64,000 nucleotides of DNA from Sandaracinobacteroides sayramensis (GTDB taxonomy: Bacteria > Pseudomonadota > Alphaproteobacteria > Sphingomonadales > Sphingomonadaceae): the NCBI RefSeq assembly GCF_022014495.1, contig NZ_JAKLSQ010000003.1:100575-164574 (forward strand), given 5' to 3'. The notes under the pieces are model-generated. The model was not told the origin of the DNA and ran no database searches. It saw nothing but the letters and a program-made list of their open reading frames with translations. The position numbers were made by a program, and so were the translations under genes. Of the stretch, positions 37,841 through 49,251 are shown piece after piece; position 1 is the first letter of the stretch, and each line of letters begins with the position of its first letter.

Positions 37841-38607
37841 CCGCCGTCCTCCCAGATTCGCCCGTCCCATCCGGGCGAGACGCCGGCGGGCAATTCTTCG
37901 ATCAGTTCCGCATGATCCATGCTCTGGTCCATATGCGTCAACCAGGCTTCCGCAGGTTTTGCCCGTTCGATCCATTGCAGCGTCTGCGCCAGATGGCTGT
38001 GCGTCGGGTGCGGAGCCCGGCGAAGCGCGTCGACAATCCACAAATCCAGATTCCGAAGATGTTGCCACGCCTCCTCGGGCAACTGGCTGACATCCGTGGA
38101 ATAGGCGATCGCCCTGCCCCCGGCTTCGAAGCGGTAGCCCATGGAATGCACAGGCCCATGCTGCTGGAGAAACGGAGTCACGCGGATCTCGCCGAAGCGC
38201 ATCTCCGACGTCAGGAGATGCGCTCGGGCCGTCGGTGGATAGCCGGCGCGGCCGGCAAAGACATAGGAGAAGCGCGTGCGCAGGCTCGCGCGAGTCGCCT
38301 GGTCCATGTAGCAGTCGATCTCCGCCCCCTTTGCGTGGAAGAGCGGCCTCAGATCGTCTATGCCATGGCAATGATCGGCATGGTCGTGGGTGTAGAGCAC
38401 CGCCGTCAGCCAGCCGACACCCGCATCCAGCAACTGCTCGCGCAGGTCGGGGCCGGTATCCACCAGAAGACGCGTTTCGCCATGTTCCAGCAGAATGGAC
38501 ACGCGCCGGCGGCGGTTGCGGGGATTGGCGGGGTCGCAGCGGCCCCAATCTTCGCCGATGCGCGGAACGCCCGAAGACGTTCCGGAACCCAGCATGATCA
38601 GCCGCAA
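37837..38607 (-). CDS. MBL-fold metallo-hydrolase (PhnP-like)
   Basis: 256 residues with the metallo-beta-lactamase motif THDHADH at 73-79 and the N-terminal IMLGSGTSSGVPRIG typical of the PhnP-like phosphodiesterase branch. The start is taken as TTG 38607, which overlaps the tatD stop by 10 bp and restores the first strand seen in relatives; ATG 38595 would remove four residues. It lies downstream of tatD in the familiar metG-tatD-hydrolase order. It probably acts on cyclic or nucleotide phosphodiesters. Confidence 0.87.
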   Translation of the reverse strand: MRLIMLGSGTSSGVPRIGEDWGRCDPANPRNRRRRVSILLEHGETRLLVDTGPDLREQLLDAGVGWLTAVLYTHDHADHCHGIDDLRPLFHAKGAEIDCYMDQATRASLRTRFSYVFAGRAGYPPTARAHLLTSEMRFGEIRVTPFLQQHGPVHSMGYRFEAGGRAIAYSTDVSQLPEEAWQHLRNLDLWIVDALRRAPHPTHSHLAQTLQWIERAKPAEAWLTHMDQSMDHAELIEELPAGVSPGWDGRIWEDGG

Positions 38608-39392
38608 TTTTCTGACATCTTGCTGAACAATTTCAATGTATTGTTAACAGTAATTGATTCCAAATCCTGATAATCCTCGCCTCGGAGGTCTGCCAGGAAG
38701 CGGGCGGTGTGCACCACATAACCCGGCTCGCAGGTCCGGCCCCGCATCGGCACCGGGGCGAGGAAAGGGGAATCCGTCTCCACCAGCAGCCGGTCCGCCG
38801 GGATCAGCCTTGCGGTCTCCTGAAGCGCCGCCGCATTTCGGAAGGTGACGATGCCCGAGATGGAGATATAGGCGCCAAGGGCCAGACAGGCCTCCGCCAG
38901 CCGCGTCGAGCCGGTGAAGCAGTGGATCACCATCGGGAAGGCGCCTTCCGCCATCTCCTCGCCCAGCATCTCGATGGTGTTGTCCTCCGCATCCCGCGTG
39001 TGGACGATCAGCGGCAGCTGCGTCTCGCGGCTGGCGGCTATGTGCGCGCGGAAGGAACGCCGCTGCCGCTCCCGGTCGGACTTGTCGTAATAATAGTCGA
39101 GCCCGGTCTCTCCGATGCCCACCACCTTGGGATGGCCTGCGGCAGCGACCAGGCGCGCCGTGTCGATATCGGGGTGCTGGTCCGCCTCATGCGGGTGTAT
39201 TCCGACGGTCGCGAACACATTGCGGTGGCGCTCGGCGCCGGCGATCACCGCATCCCATTCGCGTTCCCGCGTCGAGATGGAAATCATCGCCCCGACACCC
39301 GCCTCATGGGCGCGGGCGATCACGGCCTCTTCATCCTCGACCAGGCCGGGGTAATTCAGGTGGCAATGGGAATCGATCAGCATCGGCGTCAT
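38598..39392 (-). CDS. TatD family metal-dependent hydrolase
   Basis: 264-residue TIM-barrel hydrolase. Metal ligands begin with HCH at 9-11 (LIDSHCHL), followed by GETGLDYYY near 96-104, PLIVHTRDAEDNT, MVIHCFTGS and LVETDSPFLAP. TatD proteins are 3' exonucleases or D-aminoacyl-type deacylases. ATG 39383 is an alternative start. It normally follows metG, but here nhaA lies between in the opposite direction. Confidence 0.93.
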   Translation of the reverse strand: MTPMLIDSHCHLNYPGLVEDEEAVIARAHEAGVGAMISISTREREWDAVIAGAERHRNVFATVGIHPHEADQHPDIDTARLVAAAGHPKVVGIGETGLDYYYDKSDRERQRRSFRAHIAASRETQLPLIVHTRDAEDNTIEMLGEEMAEGAFPMVIHCFTGSTRLAEACLALGAYISISGIVTFRNAAALQETARLIPADRLLVETDSPFLAPVPMRGRTCEPGYVVHTARFLADLRGEDYQDLESITVNNTLKLFSKMSENCG

Positions 39393-39471
39393 TTGGCGCC
39401 ATGGCCCTGCGGTTTCAATCCAGCACTGTCCGGGGGTTCACAATTGCGCGTTGCGCAGGCAAGGAAAGGCC

Positions 39472-40680
39472 ATGCTCCAGATGCTGAAGAAAGTGCCGTC
39501 CGAGGCATGGCCCGGAATCGTCCTCCTCTTGTCGGCGACAGTCTCCATGTTCCTGGCGAATTCGGCCTGGGCGCCGATGCAGAGCGGCTTGCTGAAAAGC
39601 GTCGGCACCGTCAGCTTCCACGATATCACCATCTCCATGACGCTGACGGAATGGGTGAAGAATCTGCTGATGGCGGTGTTCTTCTTCTATGTCGGGCTGG
39701 AACTGAAGCGCGAGCTTCTGGAAGGCGCCCTTTCCAGCGCATCAACCGCGCTGATGCCGCTGATCGCCGCCATTGGCGGCGTTCTATGCCCTGCCCTCAT
39801 CTATCTGTTCATGACGAACGGCACCGGCTTCGAGCATGGCTGGGCCATCCCGGCCGCGACCGATATTGCCTTTGCGCTGGGCGTGGTGGCGCTGCTCGGC
39901 AGCCGCGTTCCGCCGGCCATGAAGATATTCCTTCTGGCCGTCGCCGTCGTCGACGACCTGATCGCCATATTGGTGATCGCCTTCTTCTATTCCGACAGCC
40001 TGCACATGGGCTGGCTGGGCGGGGTGGCGCTGTTCTATCTGCCGATGCTGCTGCTGATGCGCCAGCGCAAGAACTGGCACGGCATGTATATGCTGCTGGC
40101 GATGCCCATGTGGGTCTGCATGCAGATGAGCGGGATCAACCCGACGATCGCCGGCGTGCTGGCGGCGCTCGCAATCCCGATGCGCAACGAGCGGGGGGAA
40201 TCCCTGCTGATCGAGCTGGAACACAAGCTCCGCCCCTATGTGCATTATGGGGTGATGCCGGCCTTCGCGCTTGCCAGCGCAGGAGCTGCGGTGGGCAGCG
40301 GCTTTGCGGCGGCGATCCAGCATCCGGTCAGCCTGGGCGCGGGGCTGGGCCTGGTTCTGGGCAAGCCGATCGGCATCACATTGGGCACGATACTGGCCGG
40401 CCTTTTGCTCCGGGCGAAGCTGCCCGGCAGCATTCCCTCCATCGTCGGCATCGGCTTCGTCGCGGGAATCGGCTTCACCATGAGCCTCTTCATCGGCAAG
40501 CTCGCCTTTGAGGGCGCGAAAGTGGAACTGGCTGTGAAGATGGGGGTTTACGGCGGTTCCCTACTGGCCGCGCTGATCGGGCTGGCCATCCTCGCTTATG
40601 TGCATCGCACGCCCGTGTCCGCCGGAACGGACGAGGCCGACATCTTCACCGGCGGTGGAGACGCCGGCCGCATTCACTGA
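39472..40680 (+). CDS. nhaA: Na+/H+ antiporter NhaA
   Basis: 402-residue inner membrane antiporter, about twelve helices. The ion-binding aspartates are present: Asp131 in PAATDIAFALG and the pair Asp161-Asp162 in VVDDLIAI, matching D133/D163/D164 of Escherichia coli NhaA. It exports sodium in exchange for protons at alkaline pH. ATG 39472 is preceded by AAGGAAAGG; the TTG at 39451 is rejected. Its stop overlaps the convergent metG by 7 bp. A small TGCGC/GCGCA hairpin sits at 39445-39457. Confidence 0.95.
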   Translation: MLQMLKKVPSEAWPGIVLLLSATVSMFLANSAWAPMQSGLLKSVGTVSFHDITISMTLTEWVKNLLMAVFFFYVGLELKRELLEGALSSASTALMPLIAAIGGVLCPALIYLFMTNGTGFEHGWAIPAATDIAFALGVVALLGSRVPPAMKIFLLAVAVVDDLIAILVIAFFYSDSLHMGWLGGVALFYLPMLLLMRQRKNWHGMYMLLAMPMWVCMQMSGINPTIAGVLAALAIPMRNERGESLLIELEHKLRPYVHYGVMPAFALASAGAAVGSGFAAAIQHPVSLGAGLGLVLGKPIGITLGTILAGLLLRAKLPGSIPSIVGIGFVAGIGFTMSLFIGKLAFEGAKVELAVKMGVYGGSLLAALIGLAILAYVHRTPVSAGTDEADIFTGGGDAGRIH

Positions 40681-42212
40681 GCGGCATCTTCCTCCGGCTC
40701 CATCCAGCGCGGGAATATGCCTTGTGGTCCAGGCAGTTGCGTGCCGGGTTTCAGACACTTTGCGAAGGCAGCGAAATCGCGATCCGTTTCCGCCACCGAA
40801 AGCTGATCCAGCAATCTGGCGGCGCTTTCCGGCATGGCGGGCTGCACCAGGATGGCGATGCGCCGAATGCACTCGGCGGCATGGTAGAGCACCACATCCG
40901 CCCGCGCCGGGTCGGTCTTGCGCAGAGACCAGGGCGCCATTTCGTTCAGATAGGCGTTCACATCCGATACCCGCGCCCAGATCGCATCCAGAGCGAGGTC
41001 GGGGCGGACGGCCGCATGCGCCGCCCTCGCCTCTTCCAGCATGGCTGAAACCTGCGTCACCAGCGCCTCGTCTTCGGGCAGGGCGGGGCCGTCGACGGGC
41101 ACCTCGCCGTTGCAATTCTTGGCGATCATGCTGAGCGTGCGTTGCGCGAGATTCCCCAGATCATTGGCGAGATCGGCATTGATGCGGCGGGCGATGGCCT
41201 CATGGCTCCACTCTCCATCCTGCCCGAACTGGATGGCGCGCAGCAGATAGTAACGAAGCTGGTCGACGCCGAAACTGTCGGCAAGGCCCATCGGCTCGAC
41301 GATGTTGCCAAGCGATTTGGACATCTTCGCGCCACGGTTCAGCACGAAGCCGTGGCCGAACACCTTGCCCGGAAGCGGCAGGCCAGCCGACATCAGGAAG
41401 GCCGGCCAGTAGATGGCGTGGAAGCGGACGACGTCCTTGCCGATCACATGCAGGTCGGCGGGCCATTTCGCTTCCCAGCCGGCGGCCGGCCAGCCGGACG
41501 GCGTCAGATAGTTGGTCAGCGCGTCCAGCCAGACATACATCACATGGTTGTCGGAGCCGGGCACGGGCACCCCCCAGTCGAAGCTGGTGCGGCTGATCGA
41601 AAGATCTTTCAATCCTCTTTCAACAAAAGCCCGCATCTCGTTCATTCTATTAGACGGCTGAACGAACTCCGGCTGGTCGGCATACAGCTTCAGAAGCGGC
41701 TCCTGAAAGCGGGAGAGGCGGAAGAACCAGCTTTCCTCCACCGTCCAGGAAACTTCCGTGCCGGTCGGCGCCAGCTTGGTGCCATCCTCGGCGACGACCA
41801 GATCCTCCTCGTCGTAATAGGCCTCGTCGCGAACGGAGTACCAACCCTCGTAGCGGTCGAGATAGATGTCGCCCGCTTCCTCCAGCTTCTTCCAGAGCGC
41901 CTGCACCACCTGCTTGTGGTCCGGATCGGTGGTGCGGATGAAGCGGTCGCGGCTGATGTTCAGCTTGTCGCACATGGCGACGAAATGCTGCACCATGGCG
42001 TCCACGAATGCCTGCGGAGTCACCCCTTCCTTGCGGGCGGCCTGAGCGATCTTCAGCCCATGCTCGTCGGTGCCGGTCATGAAATAGGTGTCCCGCCCAT
42101 CCAGCCGGGCGAAGCGCGCCAGCCAGTCGGTGGCGATCACTTCATAGGCATGGCCGATGTGCGGCCGCCCATTGGGGTAGGAAATGGCGGTGGTGACGAA
42201 ATAGCGGCTCAT
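40674..42212 (-). CDS. metG: Methionyl-tRNA synthetase
   Basis: 512-residue class I synthetase charging methionine tRNA. The HIGH motif is intact at 18-21, and KMSKS appears in GAKMSKSLGN about three-fifths along. The connective-peptide zinc knuckle is reduced, and there is no C-terminal EMAP-like dimer domain, fitting the shorter MetG type. It overlaps holB by ATGA, the conserved holB-metG pair. An AT-rich codon patch is visible around 41596-41660. Confidence 0.96.
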   Translation of the reverse strand: MSRYFVTTAISYPNGRPHIGHAYEVIATDWLARFARLDGRDTYFMTGTDEHGLKIAQAARKEGVTPQAFVDAMVQHFVAMCDKLNISRDRFIRTTDPDHKQVVQALWKKLEEAGDIYLDRYEGWYSVRDEAYYDEEDLVVAEDGTKLAPTGTEVSWTVEESWFFRLSRFQEPLLKLYADQPEFVQPSNRMNEMRAFVERGLKDLSISRTSFDWGVPVPGSDNHVMYVWLDALTNYLTPSGWPAAGWEAKWPADLHVIGKDVVRFHAIYWPAFLMSAGLPLPGKVFGHGFVLNRGAKMSKSLGNIVEPMGLADSFGVDQLRYYLLRAIQFGQDGEWSHEAIARRINADLANDLGNLAQRTLSMIAKNCNGEVPVDGPALPEDEALVTQVSAMLEEARAAHAAVRPDLALDAIWARVSDVNAYLNEMAPWSLRKTDPARADVVLYHAAECIRRIAILVQPAMPESAARLLDQLSVAETDRDFAAFAKCLKPGTQLPGPQGIFPRWMEPEEDAAQ

Positions 42213-43141
42213 CGATTGTCCTGGATGCGGCCCGCGCGGGCCGTGATGTCGGCAAGGGCCATTGCCACCTGAGGGCGGTCATAGGCAAGGCGCACGGCGT
42301 CCCTGGCGAGCGCTTCCGCTTCCTCATAGAGCTGCAACAGCCGCGGATCCGGGTTCCGGCGCGCGGCGGCGGCCAGACGGCGGGGCACCAGCGCCAGCAG
42401 CGCGCGCAATTTCGGGATGGCGGCCTGCGGTTGCAGGCTGCGGGCGAGCGGCACCGCATCCCCACCGGCGGCGATTCGATCCAGCGTCTTTTCCAGCCCG
42501 GCGAGATCGGCTCCCGCCAGATCGGAAACCGCGCCCGGCGCCCCGCGCGCCAGCGTCACCAGCGGTTCCAGATCGGCGGCGGGCATGTCGGGGTTGGTCT
42601 GCTCCAGCACTTGCCGCACGTCCGCTTCCGGTAGTGGAAACAGCCGGATCATCCGGCAACGCGAACGGATGGTCGGCAGCAGCCGGGCCGGGGCATGGCT
42701 TACCAGCAGATAGATGGTTTGTTGACGTGGCTCCTCAAGTTCTTTCAGGAACGCATTGGATGTATTGATATTCATATCGTCGATGGAGTCGACGATCAGT
42801 GTCCGCCAGCGGGCGATAGCGGGATAGCTGTGCAGAAAGTCCGAAAGCTCGCGCACCTGGTCGACCACGATCGAGGCGGTGGCGCTGCCCTTCCCTTCCT
42901 CCGGCGGCGCCAGCAGCCGATGGTCTGGGTGGGAACCCGCCGCCACCAGCGACGCCGCCGGATCGTCCGCCGGCGTGTCGCCGGGCCCGGGGCTGCCGGA
43001 AAGCAGCTTCAGCGCCGCCCAGTCCGCAAAGGCGCGTTTGCCGACCCCCTTCGGGCCGGCGATCAGCCAGGCGTGGTGCATCCGCCCGCGCTGCAGCGCA
43101 TCCAGAAAGGCTTCGCGGGGCTGTCGATGGCCGATAAGCAT
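42209..43141 (-). CDS. holB: DNA polymerase III delta-prime subunit
   Basis: 310-residue clamp-loader subunit. The AAA+ fold has a Walker A region GPKGVGKRAF (about 28-37) and a Walker B replacement at IVDSIDDMN, followed by LKELEEPRQQTIYLLVSHAP and SRCRM with the SRC motif. The ATG at 43141 gives normal length; upstream frame is shadow. tmk, usually just upstream, is absent. It is divergent from the thiC riboswitch. Confidence 0.93.
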   Translation of the reverse strand: MLIGHRQPREAFLDALQRGRMHHAWLIAGPKGVGKRAFADWAALKLLSGSPGPGDTPADDPAASLVAAGSHPDHRLLAPPEEGKGSATASIVVDQVRELSDFLHSYPAIARWRTLIVDSIDDMNINTSNAFLKELEEPRQQTIYLLVSHAPARLLPTIRSRCRMIRLFPLPEADVRQVLEQTNPDMPAADLEPLVTLARGAPGAVSDLAGADLAGLEKTLDRIAAGGDAVPLARSLQPQAAIPKLRALLALVPRRLAAAARRNPDPRLLQLYEEAEALARDAVRLAYDRPQVAMALADITARAGRIQDNR

Positions 43142-43226
43142 TGGGCGGGGGTGGCATCCCCTGCCCGGCCATGCAAGCGCGAGTTTTCCTTTGCTGTCCG
43201 GCCTTCGCCGGGCTACATCCCTTTCA

Positions 43227-45648
<2,422 letters not shown>

Positions 45649-45939
45649 GGGGGTGCTCCAATGCGCAGGGGCTGAACGCCATCTGGCTTTTCATGGTTCG
45701 GGAATGTCAGAAGAATGGGCGCCCCGGACCCGGAGCGCGTGCGTTTCGGCGCCCGGGGCTACGTTCTTGCCGGAATCTGGCCCGCGTGAAGGGTGAAGCG
45801 CATTTGCATCGGCGAAAGATGCGGCCGGCCGGCGCGGATGTCAAATCCATGCGGCGCTCGACATGCCGCTTTTCTGTGGAAGATTGCTGTTGTATTTTCC
45901 ATTCCGCTTGAAGGGAGAGCAAGCAGGGGGAAAGAAATC
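45649..45939. other. Intergenic region before the exported glycine-zipper protein
   Basis: 291 bases shared by the divergent rnk and the exported protein. A GGCGCCCCGGACCCGG / CGGCGCCCGGGG dyad is visible at about 45718-45764; otherwise I see no gene, repeat or clear promoter. Confidence 0.4.
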
Positions 45940-47235
45940 ATGAAGCCTGTCATACCATTGGCCGTTGCCGCTGTCGCCGTTCTGGCCGCCGGCCCCGTCA
46001 CATCGCAGTCGCAGAAGGTGATACCGCCCAAGACGGTCTATTGGATGTCCGCCAGCACGCAATCGGGCTTCGGCTTTTCGCAAGGAGCGGCGCCATCCGC
46101 CGGGGACATGATGCGAATGGCGATGGGCGGTGGCGCGGGCGGACCGCTGAAGACGCTGGCGCTCGACCTCGGCTCCAAACTGCCCCCCTCGCCTGCACCC
46201 GGGGCCGCGACACATGCCGTGCCTGCATCGATGAACATGGGCGCGGGCCTGCCGCTTCGCGCCCCCAGGCGCGGAACGCCGGCCTCGCCCGGCGATGACT
46301 TCGAGCGGCCGAAAGGCAAGCTGCTGCTGTTCTGGGGCTGTGGCGAGTCGGCCCGCCCGGGGCAGCCGCTGGTGTTCGATTTCGCGAAAATGGCGGCCGG
46401 CCAGATGCCCCCCAATCTCTTCGCCGGCGAGCGGGTGCGGATCGCCCGCCCGCCCGGCGCTTCCACCTGGCCCACCTATGTCTATTGGCCCAATGGCGAG
46501 CAGCCGGACGGCAGCCGCCCCGTGCCGCAGAACGCCTCGCTGCCGGGGGAGCATAAGGTCAGCGGCAATTTCGCGCCCGAAATGGCCTTCAGCCTGCAGC
46601 AGGACTGGATGCAGGGCGTTTCCCTGAAGCAGCAGAAGGCAGCGTCGGGCGCGGTCACACTGCAATGGAATCCGGTTCCCGGCGCCACCGGCCATTTCGC
46701 GCAGATGGTCAGCGGCAAGGAAGAAGGCGGGTCCCCCACCATCATCTTCTGGACCTCGTCAGAGGTGCAGACCTTCTATTCCGGCCTGTCGGACTTCGTT
46801 TCCCCTTCGGAAGCGGCGCGTCTGGTGAACAGCAAGCAGCTCATGCCGCCCGCGCAAGGCAGTTGCGCCATCCCGAAGGAAGCGGTGGCGGCCGCGGAAT
46901 CCGGCATCCTGCTGCTGACCTCGCATGGGCCGGAACAGACTATCGTCCACCCGCCGCGCCCAAAGGATCCGAGGCAGGACTGGGTGCAGGAATGGAGCGT
47001 GAAGGCGCGCTTCGCTTCCCGCACCGGCGGAATTCTGGGGATGGATGAGCTGCCCGGCATGGCTGGCGCCACCGCAAGCGGCAAGCCCAGATGCAAGCCG
47101 GACGCAGCGACCGAGGGCGCGAAATCGGCGGGTGGCGCGATAGGCGGCGGGCTTGGCCGCGCTGTCGGCGGGGCGCTGGGCGGTTTCATGGGCGGCAAGA
47201 AGAAGAAGGCCGAGCCGGAGGATTGCGAACCCTGA
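45940..47235 (+). CDS. Exported protein of unknown function with C-terminal glycine zipper
   Basis: 431 residues. The signal peptide is 1-22 (ATG 45940, preceded by AGGGGGAAAGAAATC). The body is Gly/Pro/Ala-rich at first (about 45-110), then a beta-rich part with FWGCGES near 131-137 and LQWNPVPGATGHFAQMV near 241-257 that looks like a fibronectin-type or lipocalin-like sheet. Three or four cysteines (134, 309, 385, 429) could form disulfides. Residues 399-419 ([19 protein letters not shown]) are a classic glycine zipper, able to insert into a membrane, followed by a lysine run. I recognise no family. The next gene is a DUF389 membrane protein 40 bp away. Confidence 0.7.
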   Translation: MKPVIPLAVAAVAVLAAGPVTSQSQKVIPPKTVYWMSASTQSGFGFSQGAAPSAGDMMRMAMGGGAGGPLKTLALDLGSKLPPSPAPGAATHAVPASMNMGAGLPLRAPRRGTPASPGDDFERPKGKLLLFWGCGESARPGQPLVFDFAKMAAGQMPPNLFAGERVRIARPPGASTWPTYVYWPNGEQPDGSRPVPQNASLPGEHKVSGNFAPEMAFSLQQDWMQGVSLKQQKAASGAVTLQWNPVPGATGHFAQMVSGKEEGGSPTIIFWTSSEVQTFYSGLSDFVSPSEAARLVNSKQLMPPAQGSCAIPKEAVAAAESGILLLTSHGPEQTIVHPPRPKDPRQDWVQEWSVKARFASRTGGILGMDELPGMAGATASGKPRCKPDAATEGAKSAGGAIGGGLGRAVGGALGGFMGGKKKKAEPEDCEP

Positions 47236-47275
47236 CATGGTTCCGATCCCCTGCGCGCCATGCTAGTCCCGAACC

Positions 47276-48928
47276 ATGGTCGAAGTCGAACGGGTCGAAA
47301 CGAGCGCCTCCGCCGGAGGTCATGAAGAACGCCAGTCACGCGCTGTTCGCAAAGTGAAGGTCTGGCACCGGCGGTCCATGGTCGACTCCGTGGAGCATGC
47401 GGCCGTGCTGAAGCGCGTGCATGACGAGGCGCCCTGGTCGGGCCGCTACGCCTTCATGATCACGATGTCGGCGGCGATCGCCATCCTCGGCATGCTGCTG
47501 TCCTCACCGGCCATCGTCATCGGCGCCATGCTGATTTCGCCGCTGATGGCGCCGATCGTGGGGCTGGGATTCGCGCTTGCGACCTTCGACTGGCCGGAAG
47601 TCCGCAAGAGCCTGCTGGCGCTGGTCGGCGGCACGGCGCTGGCCATCCTGTTCACGGCGCTGATCGTGCTGCTGTCGCCCTTGCAGGACATGACGTCGGA
47701 AATCCTCTCGCGCACCCGGCCCAACCTCTTCGACCTGCTGGTGGCGGTCTTCTCGGCGCTGGCCGGCGGCTATGCAACGATCAAGGGGCGTGGCGAGACC
47801 ATCGTCGGCGTGGCGCTGGCCACCTCGCTGATGCCGCCGCTGGCGGCCGTCGGCTATGGCCTCGCCGCCGCGAACATGGCGGTGGCGGGCGGCGCCTTCG
47901 CGCTGTTCCTCACCAACTTCATCGCCATCACCCTCTGCGTGGCGCTGATGGCGCGGCTCTATGGCTTCGGGTCCGCCCTGTCGCCCCGGCAGACTCAGGG
48001 GCAGGCGGTGGCGCTGGTCCTGTTGTTCGTGGTGCTGGCCGTTCCGCTGGCGATCTCCCTGAAGCAGATCGCCTGGGAGGCCTGGGCCTCGCGCGCCATT
48101 CGCAACAGCATAACCGCCGAATTCGGCGGCAACAGCCGGATCGTGGCGCTGGAGCCCGTCTTCACCGGCTCGAAACTGGTGGTCCGGGCAACGGTGCTGA
48201 CCGATCGCGTGCATGGCAAGGCCACCGAAGACCTGGAGCGGCGGCTCAGCAAGAGCTTGAAACGCCCTGTGCAGATGCAATTGAGCCAGGTGCTGGCAAA
48301 CCAGGGCAGCGGCCGCGCCGAACTGGAACGGGCGCGCGCTGCCGATACCGATGTGGGCGTCGACCGACTGGTGCGGGCGGATATGGCGGCGCGCCTTTCC
48401 CTGGTTTCCGGTGTGCCGGTGGACGAGGTGCTCGTCGACTCGGTTGCCCGGGTGGCGACCGCGCAGGTGCAGGACGGTCGCTCGCTGGTGGAGCTGATGC
48501 AGGCCGAAGCGCGCCTTGCTACGGATTCTCCGGGCTGGACGATCAGCCTGCTGCCACCGCCGGGTGCCTTGCCGCCTTTCGCCCTGTCGGATAGCATCCT
48601 GGAAGATGAGCTTCAGGCGCAGGCTATCGCCTGGGCGCTCGGCCGGCGGGGCACCGACAGCGCCCGCGTCAGCGCCCGGCGCCTGACAGGCGAATCGGCG
48701 GCGGCGGCCAACGCCCGAACGGCGCTGGTGGCGCAATTGCTGGAAGCCCAAGGGGTGATCGTGGAGCAGGCGCCTGCATTGCCCGTCGACCGCGAGCTGG
48801 AGCGGGATCGAGGGCGGGAGGCAGTTCGAGCAGTTCAGATCGAGGCCCTTCCGCCTGCCCCCAAGTCGGAGGAGCCGGAAGAAACCTCCGCGGTCAAATC
48901 AGGCAAGGCCCGGGTAGGCCAAGCCTGA
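47276..48928 (+). CDS. DUF389 / TIGR00341 family membrane protein
   Basis: 550 residues. About seven hydrophobic helices between residues 57 and 265 (MITMSAAIAILGMLL; ISPLMAPIVGLGFALA; LMPPLAAVGYGLAAANM; and others) match the DUF389 core, in which the SPAIVIGAMLISPLMAPI stretch is the signature. The C-terminal 280 residues are soluble and acidic/basic with an Ala-rich helical tail. Function is not established for the family. It may be cotranscribed with the upstream exported protein. A 235-bp repeat element follows the stop. Confidence 0.85.
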   Translation: MVEVERVETSASAGGHEERQSRAVRKVKVWHRRSMVDSVEHAAVLKRVHDEAPWSGRYAFMITMSAAIAILGMLLSSPAIVIGAMLISPLMAPIVGLGFALATFDWPEVRKSLLALVGGTALAILFTALIVLLSPLQDMTSEILSRTRPNLFDLLVAVFSALAGGYATIKGRGETIVGVALATSLMPPLAAVGYGLAAANMAVAGGAFALFLTNFIAITLCVALMARLYGFGSALSPRQTQGQAVALVLLFVVLAVPLAISLKQIAWEAWASRAIRNSITAEFGGNSRIVALEPVFTGSKLVVRATVLTDRVHGKATEDLERRLSKSLKRPVQMQLSQVLANQGSGRAELERARAADTDVGVDRLVRADMAARLSLVSGVPVDEVLVDSVARVATAQVQDGRSLVELMQAEARLATDSPGWTISLLPPPGALPPFALSDSILEDELQAQAIAWALGRRGTDSARVSARRLTGESAAAANARTALVAQLLEAQGVIVEQAPALPVDRELERDRGREAVRAVQIEALPPAPKSEEPEETSAVKSGKARVGQA

Positions 48929-49026
48929 CCACCCGGATGAAAAGCCGCAAAAGAAAGGCGATTATGCAGTTTGCCAACCAACGGCAATTGTGCGGTCGCC
49001 GACCTGACACCGGACATTTCCAACAG

Positions 49027-49061
49027 CCGTCACCCCGGGCTTGACCCGGGGTCCAGCTTTT
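49027..49061 (-). repeat. Palindromic repeat, left arm
   Basis: Begins CCGTCACCCCGGGCTTGACC and is the reverse complement of the right arm over 31 bases without mismatch. The same sequence occurs at 7464-7497, so it is a dispersed genomic repeat. Confidence 0.85.
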
Positions 49062-49087
49062 CAGCTGGCGCAGCGCTTCAGGAAAAC

Positions 49088-49121
49088 AGCTGGACCCCGG
49101 GTCAAGCCCGGGGTGACGAGG
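49088..49121 (+). repeat. Palindromic repeat, right arm
   Basis: Begins AGCTGGACCCCGGGTCAAGC, identical over its length to 7464-7497. With the left arm and a 26-base spacer it makes a long cruciform- or hairpin-forming unit. Confidence 0.85.
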
Positions 49122-49198
49122 GAGTTGCATAGTCGCCGCTTCCCACCGGAAGCGACGTTCGCTGCATGGGTTTGCAAACTGCACAATCACCAAATGAG

Positions 49199-49233
49199 AA
49201 AGGCCGGGCGGCTATTGCCAACCCGGCCTTTTC
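49199..49233. terminator. Bidirectional terminator between DUF389 gene and clpX
   Basis: AAAGGCCGGG pairs with CCCGGCCTTT around a 13-nt loop that can extend the stem (CGGCTATTGCCAA). TTTTCCC follows on the plus strand and TTTCTCATTT on the minus strand, so it can stop clpX transcription and readthrough from the other side. Confidence 0.8.
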
Positions 49234-49251
49234 CCTGTCTCTCTTGATGGA

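Larger units (their letters stand above)
48957..49191. mobile_element. MITE-like element with inverted ends and nested palindromic repeats
   Basis: 235 bases with no coding capacity. The outer ends are 23-base inverted repeats: GGCGATTATGCAGTTTGCCA plus ACC on the left (48957-48979) and its near-complement at 49169-49191; 20 of 23 positions pair. Both ends abut AAA, a possible 3-bp target duplication. Inside are the two perfect inverted arms at 49027-49061 and 49088-49121. This is the layout of a non-autonomous element; no transposase gene is present. Position: between the DUF389 stop and the clpX terminator. Confidence 0.6.

Noticed and set aside
39445-39457. TGCGC/GCGCA hairpin as a sodium riboswitch for nhaA
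   Set aside because: Only one 5-bp hairpin in a 79-bp gap; not enough structure for an aptamer.
47504-48751. 415-codon frame antisense to the DUF389 gene
   Set aside because: Highly repetitive Gln/Arg/His composition without domains; shadow frame.
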